This document shows, piece by piece, positions 33,618 through 44,101 of a stretch of 64,000 bases of DNA. Within the stretch, counting starts at the first letter, position 1. Each line of letters begins with the position of its first letter. The notes under the pieces were generated by a model, which worked only from the letters and a program-made list of their open reading frames with translations, searched no databases and had not been told where the DNA came from. The position numbers were made by a program, and so were the translations under genes. This DNA is from Bubalus kerabau (lineage: Eukaryota > Chordata > Mammalia > Artiodactyla > Bovidae), in contig NC_073628.1 of the NCBI RefSeq assembly GCF_029407905.1, positions 14,041,501 to 14,105,500 on the forward strand. Direction: 5' to 3'.

Positions 33618-33880
33618 TTTTCCCTTTTGATCCAGTGCTTAAGATATGCGTTTGAGACCTGGTTAGGGAAGATTTCAAATGCCCCAGGGCAACTAAGCTG
33701 GTGGGCCACAACTACTGAGTCCGACCGCCCTATAGCCTGTTGTCTACATCAAGAGAAGCACAGGATTGAAAAGCCAGTGCACTGCAGTTACAGAGTAGCC
33801 CCTGCTCCCTGCAAATAAAGAAGTCCTGAGCAGCAATGAAGACCTAGTGCAGTCAAAATTATTTTAAATATAAATTTATT
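33618..33880 (+). mobile_element. CHR-type SINE
   Basis: It contains CCAGTGCTTAAGATATGCG, GCCCCAGGGCAACTAAGC, GAGTAGCCCCTGCTCCCTGC and the terminal GCAGCAATGAAGACC of CHR-2-like elements. Shared with 62830-63072, so it predates duplication. Confidence 0.8.
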
Positions 33881-34324
33881 TAAATTATAATTTGACAATT
33901 TTTTTTTTAATTCTCCCAGAGAAACCAGTGAGGTCTTACAGGAAGCAGGACATGAAAAAGGATTAATTCAGTCCGGGCCTGTTTTCATGCAAGTCATGGA
34001 GAGGGAAGTTATAGCTTGTTTTCACAGGGAACTTGGGACATAAGTTGTGCCTCAAACGTGCCCCAACCCAAAGCTGGGAGCTGGGCTTTCACTCTCGCAC
34101 TAGTGTCTCCCTCTCATTCTTCAACTAACACCCAGCTGGTATCTCCAAGCCCTTGTATTAGATCCTCCAAACACAAAACAAAGGTGCCACTATAAGCAAA
34201 AGACACCAAAGCTCAGGAAAATGTAACTTCAGATAATGTCTTTATTTCTGCACCTGTTCTGGCATATCCAGCATCATATCTGAAATCCTGCGAGTCTAAA
34301 GAACTCCATGGATGTCTACATGTA
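33881..34324. other. Unclassified spacer
   Basis: Nothing recognised apart from a poly-T run near 33900. Paralogue of 63073-63482. Confidence 0.5.
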
Positions 34325-34560
34325 AGCATTTTTTTTTAATCAGCTTTTAATTTATATAGGAATATAGTTGATTTACAGCATTGTGTTAATATTAACTGTA
34401 TGAGAAATTAATTCCCATATACATAGACATGTATCCATTCTTTCCTAGATTCTTTTCCCATACAGGATATTACAGACTATTGAGCAGAATTCCTGTGCTG
34501 TACAGTAGGTCTTTGTTGATTATCTATTAAATAAAATAGTATACATATATTAATCTCAAA
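34325..34560 (-). mobile_element. L1 3'-end remnant, minus strand
   Basis: Text such as GCTGTACAGTAGGTCTTTG in reverse orientation after a poly-T start marks an artiodactyl L1 tail. Paralogue at 63483-63706. Confidence 0.65.
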
Positions 34561-35965
34561 CTCTCTATTTATCCCTATCCCACCTTTCCACATTGGTAAC
34601 TATTGTTTTGATGGAGGGAAGTGTCTAGGCACTTTTTGGATGAGGGTCTGTGCCTGTGAGAGTGCAGTGGCCAGGAAAAGCAAGCCTGAGAGAGACTCAT
34701 TTGAGATGATGCTAAATGTTGAGAAGGACTGGGCCATGCAAAAAGCTGTGAGAAAAACATTCTAAATGTGGAAAGTAGCCCCTGTTAAGGACCAATGTAA
34801 CAAAGTTTAATGAATGGCTACTGTTCCACTGCCAATCTTCCTTCCATGCTTGGAACTTGGCCTACAGGTCAACCACCATGACCTCATCCCCTGCTTCAGT
34901 TGTGAGTTGGCAGCAACGAGCCATGTCAGCCTTCCCAAGAAGGGAGAACCTGGGGCTATCATGAGGCTGAATATGCTCTGGACTCAGGGACGTGTTCATA
35001 AACTGGTTATCACCAAGAGCATCAGGTGCCAGGGGGACCACCAATGCCTCTGGCTATCTCCATGTACTTGTTTTCAGGAGTAGAAATGCCAAGGAACTGA
35101 GAGAACAAAGAAACAAGTAATGACTCTTGTTTCATCTTGCCCCATGTGATTCCCACTGCCCTTTGACCACACTGCTCTCTGCCCAAAAACTCTTTCCTCT
35201 TTTGCTTCCTCAAAGGTGGCTTGTGATTACATAAGCACCTGACTGTGAAGCCTGGAGGCTGGAACTCAACTCACAATCAGCTGGGACCCAGAGATGTCCA
35301 GCCTTGTCCTGAGTTTCTGTCCTTTTTCTCCAACCAGATTCATAAAGCTAAGTCTCTAAAAAACATAAGAGTGATTGTAATTCTCTCAAAGTCTTTGAAT
35401 CTCCAAGGTCTATTTGGAGCATCAAAGAAGGAACACATTCCCCTGCATCCAGGCTAGTCTCAGACCTCAGAGTCCCTCAGCCAGGCGTTCCCTGAGGAAA
35501 CATAAAACACTTATCTAAGTTGCCAGAAGGCTGAGAAGAGAATGCTTCTCACTGTGAATGCAGCTTCATGTTATCCAATCACCCAAGGGTCTGTGTTGTT
35601 TGAATGAGGATTGGGAGTTCTGGGGATTCTGAGTTGGGAGAGAGTCAGTCAACACCTGCACAACTGCCTCCTGGGGTCACTACAGCTGGGGCTCCTCCAC
35701 TGTGCCTGCAACCCAAAGAAAGAGCCTGCAGTATTGCTTTCCGGTTACTACAATAAGGCAGGTCTGCTAATAAAATCAGAACCAGTGTTGAGGGGCAACG
35801 GGAAAGGAACTTCCACTCTGGTGCCTGCAGAAATCTGAGAGCTGCCCAGCAGTGGATGCAATTGAGCTTTCTCTCATCTTTCCCTTCTTAGAAGTCTCCT
35901 GGTCTGAGAACCAGAGTTCCTGGGTCCCAAGTCTTCACTAACTTACCTGAAGCTTTAGAGTGAGT
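34561..35965. other. Unclassified spacer, beyond the part with a paralogue in the window
   Basis: Up to about 34790 it matches the window end (63825-64000). Beyond that no second copy is visible. The open frame at 34814-35083 has no recognisable domain. I see no gene. Confidence 0.5.
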
Positions 35966-36268
35966 CATACACCCCAGGGAGAAGGCAATGGCACCACACT
36001 TCTGTACTCTTCCTTGGAAAATCCCATGGATGGAGGAGCCTGGTAGGGTGCAGTCCATGGGGTCACTAAGAGTCGGACATGACTGAGTGACTTCACTTTC
36101 ACTTTTCACTTTCATGCATTGGAGAAGGAAATGGAAACCCACTCCAGTGTTCTTGCCTGGAGAATCCCAGGGACTGGGGAGCATGGTGGGCTGCCATCTA
36201 TGGAGTTACACAGTGTTGGACATGACTGAAGTGACTTAGCAGCAACAGCAGCAGCATACACCCCAGGG
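35966..36268 (+). mobile_element. BOV-A2 SINE with 14-bp target-site duplication
   Basis: The element at 35980-36254 has the two-part BOV-A2 body and AGCAGCAACAGCAGCAG tail. CATACACCCCAGGG flanks it at 35966-35979 and 36255-36268. Confidence 0.95.
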
Positions 36269-37698
36269 TTCAGTTTCCCAACTCTTGGATGAGGGAGAAT
36301 GGACTTGCTCCAGAACATTTGTTCCAGACTGAAGCTCAGTGCCAATCAGTGGACAGAGGCTCAGAGGTGGGTGTTACTGAGGATTCTGAGGCTGCCTCTG
36401 GTGGGCAGGGGGCTGTAACTGTCGGGTGATGTTCATGGGTCCTGGGCTCAGGACTGGGAGTGGTAGACCACTTGCCACACAGCTGCTGAGACACTGAAGA
36501 CCTTAGAGGTCTTGCCCACTGGAATGTACCATCATTTGGGTTCTGTGGGATGAGATCAGGTACTTAAAAGTCAGAAGTTACCCATGGGGAAGTTTGTAGA
36601 TTTCTCAGCAGAAACCCAAATTAGGCTGATAAATCATCTCAGCTAAAAAACTCAGGGAACTAGATATGCCAGGACTCTTAGACAAATTTTGAAGTATTTT
36701 AAATACTATTTAAAGTAGGTCATCTTTTGGATGACCTGCCATTTGCTCTCTGGCTTGGCATGATACCCACAGTTAGAGTGGAATCAAAGGGCTCTGGGGG
36801 AGGCTGCCATGTGACTCAGTAGGAGTGAGCACAGCTCTCTCCCCTTCACAACTGGAGCAGAAATTCCAGCAGGAAGGACATGACCTCCAAGTTTAAGCAG
36901 AAGACTCAGGTAGATCTGACCCTCAGGTAGGCACTATTCTTTTTCCAGTGCTTCTTCCTTCCCTCCTGCGTCCTGTGCAAGCTGACCACCTCCTGATTAC
37001 TGGGTTCTGAATTCCTCCTCCCTTCTCTTGCAAATATCCATGCAGTCCCACTTGTGGCTTCCTTTCAACCCAGGCCCAATCCCTCACCTGCAGATGGCAC
37101 TAAAGAAGGGAAAACCAAGGACAAGTCTGCTCAGTTCATTCTTTCTAAAAATGTCCACATTCCTTCTGCTTCCAGACCCTGTCCTGAATCAACATCTCCA
37201 GCTAAATGACTCAGCTTAGCAGGGTAATGGAGATGTAGATGGTGGTGGGCGGTAAGGTTGTCAGGTATGGGGGACGATTTTCAGATGACAAGAGATGAGT
37301 TGGAGTAAGGAGCATGTTGTCCTCCAACCACTCATTCATTGGGGACCTGCCTGAATCTGCTATCTTGGGCTCCTCAGAGTATCTCTAAGAGAAATTTCAA
37401 AATGGACTTTCTACAAACTTCTTACTGCAAAACAGTTTCAAACATAACAAATATAATAAAGAAGAGTGTCATAAACCCTATATTTTATCATTTGGCATCA
37501 ATAACTACAAAACTAACCTCTTAGTCCCACAGGCTGTCGTGGACCGGAGACTATGCAACATCAAGGTGATGACCAATTGATTTCCCAGTGAAGACATTCT
37601 TGACTTGCATCAGTCTTTTTCTTCTTGCTATCTTCTCACATATGTTCGCTGAAGGGAAGGAGGAAGAGGTAGAATAAGAGAACAAATAGGGAGAGGCT
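36269..37698. other. Unclassified spacer
   Basis: No coding potential or named repeat recognised. Confidence 0.45.
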
Positions 37699-37999
37699 AA
37701 TCCCATCATGCGGAGAAGGCAATGGCACCCTACTCCAGTACTCTTGCCTGGAAAATCCCAAGGATAGAGGAGCCTGGTAGGTTGCAGTCCATGGGGTTGC
37801 TAAGAGTCAGACATGACTGAACGACTTCACTTTCACTTTTCACTTTCATGCATTGGAGAAGGAAATGGCAACCCACTCCAGTGTTCTTGCCTGGAGAATC
37901 CCAGGGAAGGGGGAAGCCTGGTGGGCTGCTGTCTATGGGGTTGCACAGAGTCAGGCACGACTGCAGTGACTTAGCAGCAGCAGCAGCAATCCCATCATG
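37699..37999 (+). mobile_element. BOV-A2 SINE with 12-bp target-site duplication
   Basis: The element at 37711-37987 closely resembles the copy at 35980. AATCCCATCATG flanks it at 37699-37710 and 37988-37999. Confidence 0.95.
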
Positions 38000-38243
38000 A
38001 GGGATCACCATCAAAACTGAAAGTCAACCTGGGTACCTCTGAAACGCCCTACTTTCTAATACCATCACATTGGGAGTCAAGGGTGGACACAATTGAATCC
38101 ATAGCAGCTACGCAGATCTATTTTTAAATCAGGACAGACACTCATTTCATTCTCTCTTTTACATCTTATTCATTTTTCATTAAGTATTTTAGGGATGAGA
38201 TGAACATTTCACAAAATGTACATAATGAGTATTTGGGTAAAAT

Positions 38244-38923
38244 AATGGGATGGCATCAGGTCCCATCACTTCATGGGAAATAGATGGGGAAACAGTGGAA
38301 ACAGTGTCAGACTTTATTTGTGGGGCTTCAAAATCACTGCAGATGGTGATTGCAGCTATGATATTAAAAGACGCTTACTCCTGGGAAGAAAAATTATGAC
38401 CAACCTAGATAGCATATTGAAAAGCAGAGACATTACTTTGCCAACAAAGGTCCATCTAGTCAAGGCTATGGTTTCTCCAGTGGTCATGTATGGATGTGAG
38501 AGTTGGTCTGTGAAGAAAGCTGAGCACTGAAGAATTGATGCTTTTGAACTGTGGTGTTGGAGAAGACTCTTGAGAGTCCCTTGGATTGCAAGGAGATCCA
38601 ACCAGTCCATTCTAAAGGAGATCAGCCCTGGGTGTTCTTTGGAAGGAATAATGTTAAAGCTGAAACTCCCGTACTTTGGCCACCTCATGCGAGGAGTTGA
38701 CTCATTGGAAAAGACTCTGATGCTGGGAGGGATTGGGGGCAGGAGGAAAATGGGACAACAGAGGATGAAATGGCTGGATGGCACCACTGACTTGATGGAC
38801 GTGAGTCTGAGTGAACTCCGGGAGTTGGTGACGGACAGGGAGGCCTTGGCTTGCTGTGATTCATGGGGTCGCAAAGAGTCAGACATGACTGAGTGACTGA
38901 TCTGAACTGAACTGAATGGGATG
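38244..38923 (+). mobile_element. 5'-truncated BovB LINE with target-site duplication
   Basis: The 3' part of BovB (38253-38914) ends in the terminal CTGAACTGAACTG repeat. AATGGGATG flanks it at 38244-38252 and 38915-38923. One open stretch (38273-38530) encodes LDSILKSRDITLPTKVHLVK, so it is younger than most BovB copies here. Confidence 0.93.
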
Positions 38924-40464
38924 CTCTTTGTTCCCAATAAAATTAACATTTAATATCCAGTCCATGTGCAAATTTCCCTTATTCTCAAAAAACAGATGTC
39001 TTTTCACAGTTTATTGAGAGAATGTTCTCTTATGTTGCACTTGGTTGTTCTCCTTTAAGATGAAATAACTGTTCCTCTCCCAATTTTAATGCCATTTATT
39101 TGTTCAGAAACTGGGAGTAAGCAGGGTGGTTTGTCTTACAGAATGTCCCACTATTGAGTTAAAGCAGGAGTACACAATACCAGCACAGTGGGTCAGGACC
39201 AGTACCAGTCCTTGGTCTTTTAGAACCAGACCTCCGCAGCAGGAGGTGAGCTGCAGGCCAGTGAGTGAGCTTCATCTGTATTATAGCTGCTCCCTATCAC
39301 TCTCTCATCACTCCCAGAAAGGACAATCTAGCTTGTTTTCCTGGAACTGTTTGTAGTTACATAACCGATGCTTAATAGAAACAAAAATAGTATAATTATT
39401 GATGACTATTTTCCTTTCTCAGTGCTCAGAATGGTGAGTTGGTGCCCTAGAAGTCTATCACAGTGACAAATTAGATGTTGCCTATTAACATTTGGACACA
39501 TTCAGCCAGCTTAAAATTAAATATTAAAAAACTAAGATCATGGGATCCAGCCCCATCCTTCATGGCAAATAGAAGGAGAAAATGTGGAAGCAGTGACAGA
39601 TTTCTTCATCTTAGCCTCTAAAACCACTGTGGATGGTGACTGCAGCCATGAAATGAGAAAGCGTTTGCTTCTTGGCAGGAAAGCTATGAGAAACATAAAC
39701 AGTGTGTTGAGAAGCAGAAACATCATTCTGCCCAACAAACTGGTAGATGTTTGGCCTTTTCATTTGGATTCCTATACATTCTATCCAGTCCCCATTGGTC
39801 TTTGAAGTCCCTCAGCTTTCTGGTCCTTCAAGATTCCCAAGATTATTTTGTGCATTTCTTTACACAGTCCAGAAATCAGTCATCTCTTTAAGAATCCATG
39901 CATCATCTGATGGGAAATGTATTTAGAAGCTACATGTTAGACCTCAGAATAGTCACTGCTATCAAGTTGTCATTGCTTGTAGGCTTTCCTCTGGTCAAAA
40001 CAGGAAGGAAACATTTTCCTTAAAAAATAAAATAAAAAGGAATATAATTATTTGGTACAAACTTATGGTTTCAGTTCAAGATTTAAGACAGCAGGGTTTT
40101 AATTAAAGTTCTTCATGTTATTAGTGAACCTCTTTTTCTAGCCACTGAAAGGCTTAGTTCAGAACATTAGTTTTAATTATTGTCTTGCTGTTACCTGTTA
40201 ACATATATATGATTCTGTCACAATAACAGAAACAATATGAGGATCAATAATTTGCTGAATATAGTTTCAGATTTCTTTCCTTATTTCTTTTGATTTTCTT
40301 TGGTTTTGTTTTTGATGGGCAGTATTTTTGTTTTTAGTTAGAAGATATTCCACTCTGAATGTAGTCATAATTCTGAATTTTAAAGCCACTTAAGTAATGT
40401 GTTGTTATGGGCAGCTAGTCACCAACTTGATGAAATTATATTTACCAGTTTTGTTCTCAATTTG
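38924..40464. other. Spacer block shared with 7043-8318 and 11794-12000
   Basis: It includes a MER1-like remnant (about 39160-39320) and a short BovB fragment (39535-39750). It runs uninterrupted through about 40250, where the A-B spacer carries the large BovB. No gene. Confidence 0.65.
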
Positions 40465-40830
40465 TTCAGTTCAGTTCAGTCCTTCTGTCGTGTCCGTCTC
40501 TTTGCAACGACATGGACTACAGCATGCCAGGCTTCCCTGTTCATCACCAACTCTCGAAGCTTACTCAAGCTCATGTCCATCGACTTAGTGATGCCATCCA
40601 ACCATCTCATCCTCTCTTCCCAGCCTCTTCCTGCCTTCAATCTTTCCTAATATCAGGGTCTTTTCCAATGAGTCAGTTCTTCCCATCAGGTGGGCAAATA
40701 ACTGGAGCTTCAACTTCAGCATCAGTTTTTCCAGTGAATATTCAGGACTGATTTTTTTTAGGATGGACTTGTTTTATACCCTTGCAGTACAAGGGACTCT
40801 CAAGAGTCTTTTCCAATGCCATAGTTCAAA
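40465..40830 (-). mobile_element. BovB 3'-end fragment, minus strand, upstream of copy C
   Basis: It starts with the terminal TTCAGTTCAGTTCAG repeat and continues to about 40830. It is the longer counterpart of 12001-12217. Confidence 0.85.
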
Positions 40831-42330
40831 GGGCATATATGTGTGTCATTTGTCAGTGACATCATATTCCCCCTGTTGGGATTTAACCATGAAAACTGAA
40901 TTTAAACAATGTGCAAAAATTAGTGTTAAGACACAGTGTCCAATCTACACACATCTGGTGACTAGGAGAGGCTCCTGTTGTATTCAAGGGATAGTCAGTG
41001 ATAGATCTCATGCAGGATTAGGCCCTGGGAATCCTGGATGAGTCATTAAACACCATTGTCTTTACTTGGCTGCCACATTTGTTTTGTCTTCTTAGATTGG
41101 GAAGACATTTCACAATTATTTTTTTGTATGTTTGGTGTGGCAGACAAAATTTTTCACGGGATAGACCCTATGGGGAAATTATATCAGAAGTATATCCTTT
41201 TATCTTCAGCAGTTAAATTCATTGGTTTGTATGTCCCCGGTGATCTTTCTTTATAAATAGAAAGGAAACACACATGTTCAGTATGCATTCAGTATCCTTT
41301 CAAATCAACCGACATGAATCAAATTCCTCTCTGTCCGCACTGCACTGCCAACTTTAGGGGAGAAATAAAAACTTGCAGAGACTGAAGGCTGATTCCAGCA
41401 CATCACTGTGGAGTTTTCGTTCCCACTCTTCTTTGGGGGAAAAAAAATTAGTTGCTAACGTTAAAGTCAGTAGAGTGTACATAAATATCCAAACTTTTGA
41501 TTCTCTTGAAAACATGGCCAACTGGGTTGCTTTCCAGCATGGGTGAAGTGGAGGAAAGGCTGCTCCCAGTGGTAAGGCCTGTGCTGCCCAGGGCCCAACA
41601 TGGCAACCTAGTCCTAGTATCATATCTCCTGCCTCCTGGGGCCATGAGTTTGGGAGAACTAGACTGCTAGCTATCTTAAGATAAAGACTACTTTTGTCTT
41701 GATCAACTTTCACTTTGAAGCCTTTAACCCAGAACCCAGCACACACTTCTTCCTTGTACGTTTGTTGGATGATATAAAATATCTTGTGGATGCATATGAC
41801 ATTTCTTCCAATACTGAAACCATGCAATTGAAGTACTGTTCTGCCCTAAATCTTTGATGTAGACTGGCATCATAAGTGTCCCTGATGTCTGCCATTAGAC
41901 CCACTAACTAAAACCAGTTGTATGTTCCTGGGCTGTCCCTGAAGTCTTCACTTTGCCATTTGACAACTTATCCTCCTAGTAATCTCCTCTCCAATGAAGA
42001 CAGCAATGCATATCTCATGAAGTGGCTAGGAAGATGACATGAAAACAAGAATGTCAAGCATGGCCCTTAGTATCCATTTTCATGATGTTCTTAGCAGTTT
42101 TTACTCCAAGTAGTCAAGGTTCTCCATCTTTGTAGACGTCCATGCAGATCAGTTTGATTTTCCAGCCAAGCTTCAAGGAAGAGATTACAGTTCAGTTCTC
42201 TGTATTCTGAGAAGCTTCAAAGTCCACTCGTCAAGGACACTGATGGAGGTAAAGATTTTATCAAGAACTTTTTGGTTTTTTTTTCAGACCTATTAGTGGC
42301 CTAAAGGGCTAAACTAGGGCATGTCAGAGC
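40831..42330. other. 5' flank of PAG copy C
   Basis: About 40670-41270 is absent from the copy B flank; the rest is conserved with it. It includes an L2-like remnant (about 41660-41775) and the conserved ETS-like GGAA (42177-42180). The second GATA-type site of copy B is replaced by a poly-T run near 42275. Confidence 0.55.
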
Positions 42331-42338
42331 ATATATAA
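42331..42338 (+). promoter_or_regulatory. TATA box of PAG copy C
   Basis: ATATATAA in the same position and context as in copy B, 72 bp before the ATG. The promoter core survives although the gene is broken. Confidence 0.7.
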
Positions 42339-43947
42339 CTAGGGGCTCCAGGTCGCCACTACATACTAAGAACCTGAACTTCCCTGAGTTCTTGGATCCA
42401 GGAGAGAAGCATGAAGTGGCTTGTGCTCCTCGGCCTGGTGGCCTTCTCAGATTGCAGAGTCATTTAAGTATGGAGACTATAAGCCACATCATATTCATTT
42501 CTGTGATTTTTCTTTTCATCTGATTATTCTATTCATCAGGTTTAGAAGGGAATGAAATATTTCCCTCACAATCTTAAAGTTCAACCCTTACTTATAGATA
42601 AGTACCTTGCTATAGGAACTGTGGTCCCAAGGGTCTTATGTAGATTTGCATAGCTGCACAACTCTTGGGGTCCAGTCAAGTCACGACCTATTGAAACTGG
42701 AACTCCTTGCAAGTGTTCAGTGCACAGTCAGTGAAGATGTAAGTGTGGTCCTGTGGAATAGCACTCTTCTCCCTTTTATTTAGAATGTCCTCTTTGTTCC
42801 CTCTCTACTTCAGTGTGTATATGTCTATGTCTGCATCTCTGTATCACTATCGTTTATCTCTCCATCCCTTTGGAAGTCTCTGAGTGTATTTCTCTCTGTG
42901 TTGTTTTCCTTTAATTTTTCATTTGACTCATCCTTCCTTCTCGAGCCTCTACATTTCCTTAACTTGTTCCCTATCTCCTGGATTCTTTTTTCAGCTATCT
43001 CTTTTCTTTCATCTTGGGAAAGATTTAGAGAGCTACTTATACACTGTTTTATATCTGACAAGCAGTCTGACCACAGCCAATTCACAAGCCTCTTGCATTT
43101 CCAATTTCTCCCTGGTAAAAGAGGACAGGAATCCCCCTTCTACCTCCTTCCCTGAGCTTCTATGAGAAGGATACAGTGGGGTGGCAACAGCAGTGCTAGT
43201 GGCTGTCGTTGTTGAGACCTCCTATTTATCAGGCACATTATATCCATCACTTCACTATCCCCAAGATGTCCTATTTGGAGGGTTTGAATCATTACATTCC
43301 ACCATTTTACTGAGGGGAGACTGAGACCCTACAGGGTCATATGGCTTACCCAACATTACAGAACAGAATCTTTATTCAAACCTATGTCTTTGCCATGGAA
43401 TATGCATAAAATTCTGACAATAAGGTGACTCATAAAATTGATTGGAAAATACACAGTGCCATTACAATGACAGTTAAACCTTAACACTGACAACTAATTG
43501 TAGCTTCTTTGTTTTCTTTGTCAAATGCTCAATGAAAGAATACCTCTAACAAAAGTGAAGACCATGAGAAATACCCTCAGTGAAAAAAACATGCTGAACA
43601 ATTTCCTGAAGGAACATGCTTACAGAGTGTCCCAGATTTCTTCTCCTGGCTCAAATATAACTATTCACCCCCTGAGGAACATCATGGATGTGTTTTGGGA
43701 GGATGGTGCTCCACAGCGCCCCCTGGTGCTCTAGCCTAGCACTGGGGCTCATCTGGAGATGCCACGTGGGATGTTGGGTCTGGGGCTCCTGCAGGAGGCA
43801 GAAACCCTGGGCAAAAGATGCCCAACCCAGAGGAGAAGGCACTATCATCCTCAACTCTTGGTCTTGGTGACTGGGCCCAGAAATTACCAGGTGGCAGGTA
43901 AACTTCCATTTCTGTGTCAAATATGTGTCATTAGTTTGATGGAGATT

Positions 43948-44101
43948 GTTCCTTCTGAGGAGAAGGCAATGACGACCCACTACAGTGTTCTTAACTGGAG
44001 AATCCCAGGGATGGGGAGCCTGGTGGGCTACTGTCTATGGGGTTGCACAGATTCGGACACGACTGAAGCAACTTAGCAGCAGCAGCAGCAGTTCCTTCTG
44101 A
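43948..44101 (+). mobile_element. Bov-tA SINE with 11-bp target-site duplication, intron 2 of copy C
   Basis: The element at 43959-44090 is flanked by GTTCCTTCTGA at 43948-43958 and 44091-44101. The empty site in copy B is at about 14887-14897. Confidence 0.93.

Noticed and set aside
34814..35083. 89-codon frame with several cysteines and histidines
   Set aside because: No recognisable zinc-binding spacing or domain, no splice or promoter context, and the minus strand is open as well.
38356..38949. 197-codon open frame on the minus strand
   Set aside because: It is antisense to a BovB 3' end. The same happens at 11106-11675 and in other BovB copies, so it reflects repeat composition.
41354..41827. 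157-codon open frame on the minus strand upstream of copy C, with a related frame upstream of copy B
   Set aside because: The two copies diverge by frameshift, no domain is recognisable, and part of the frame overlaps an L2-like repeat.
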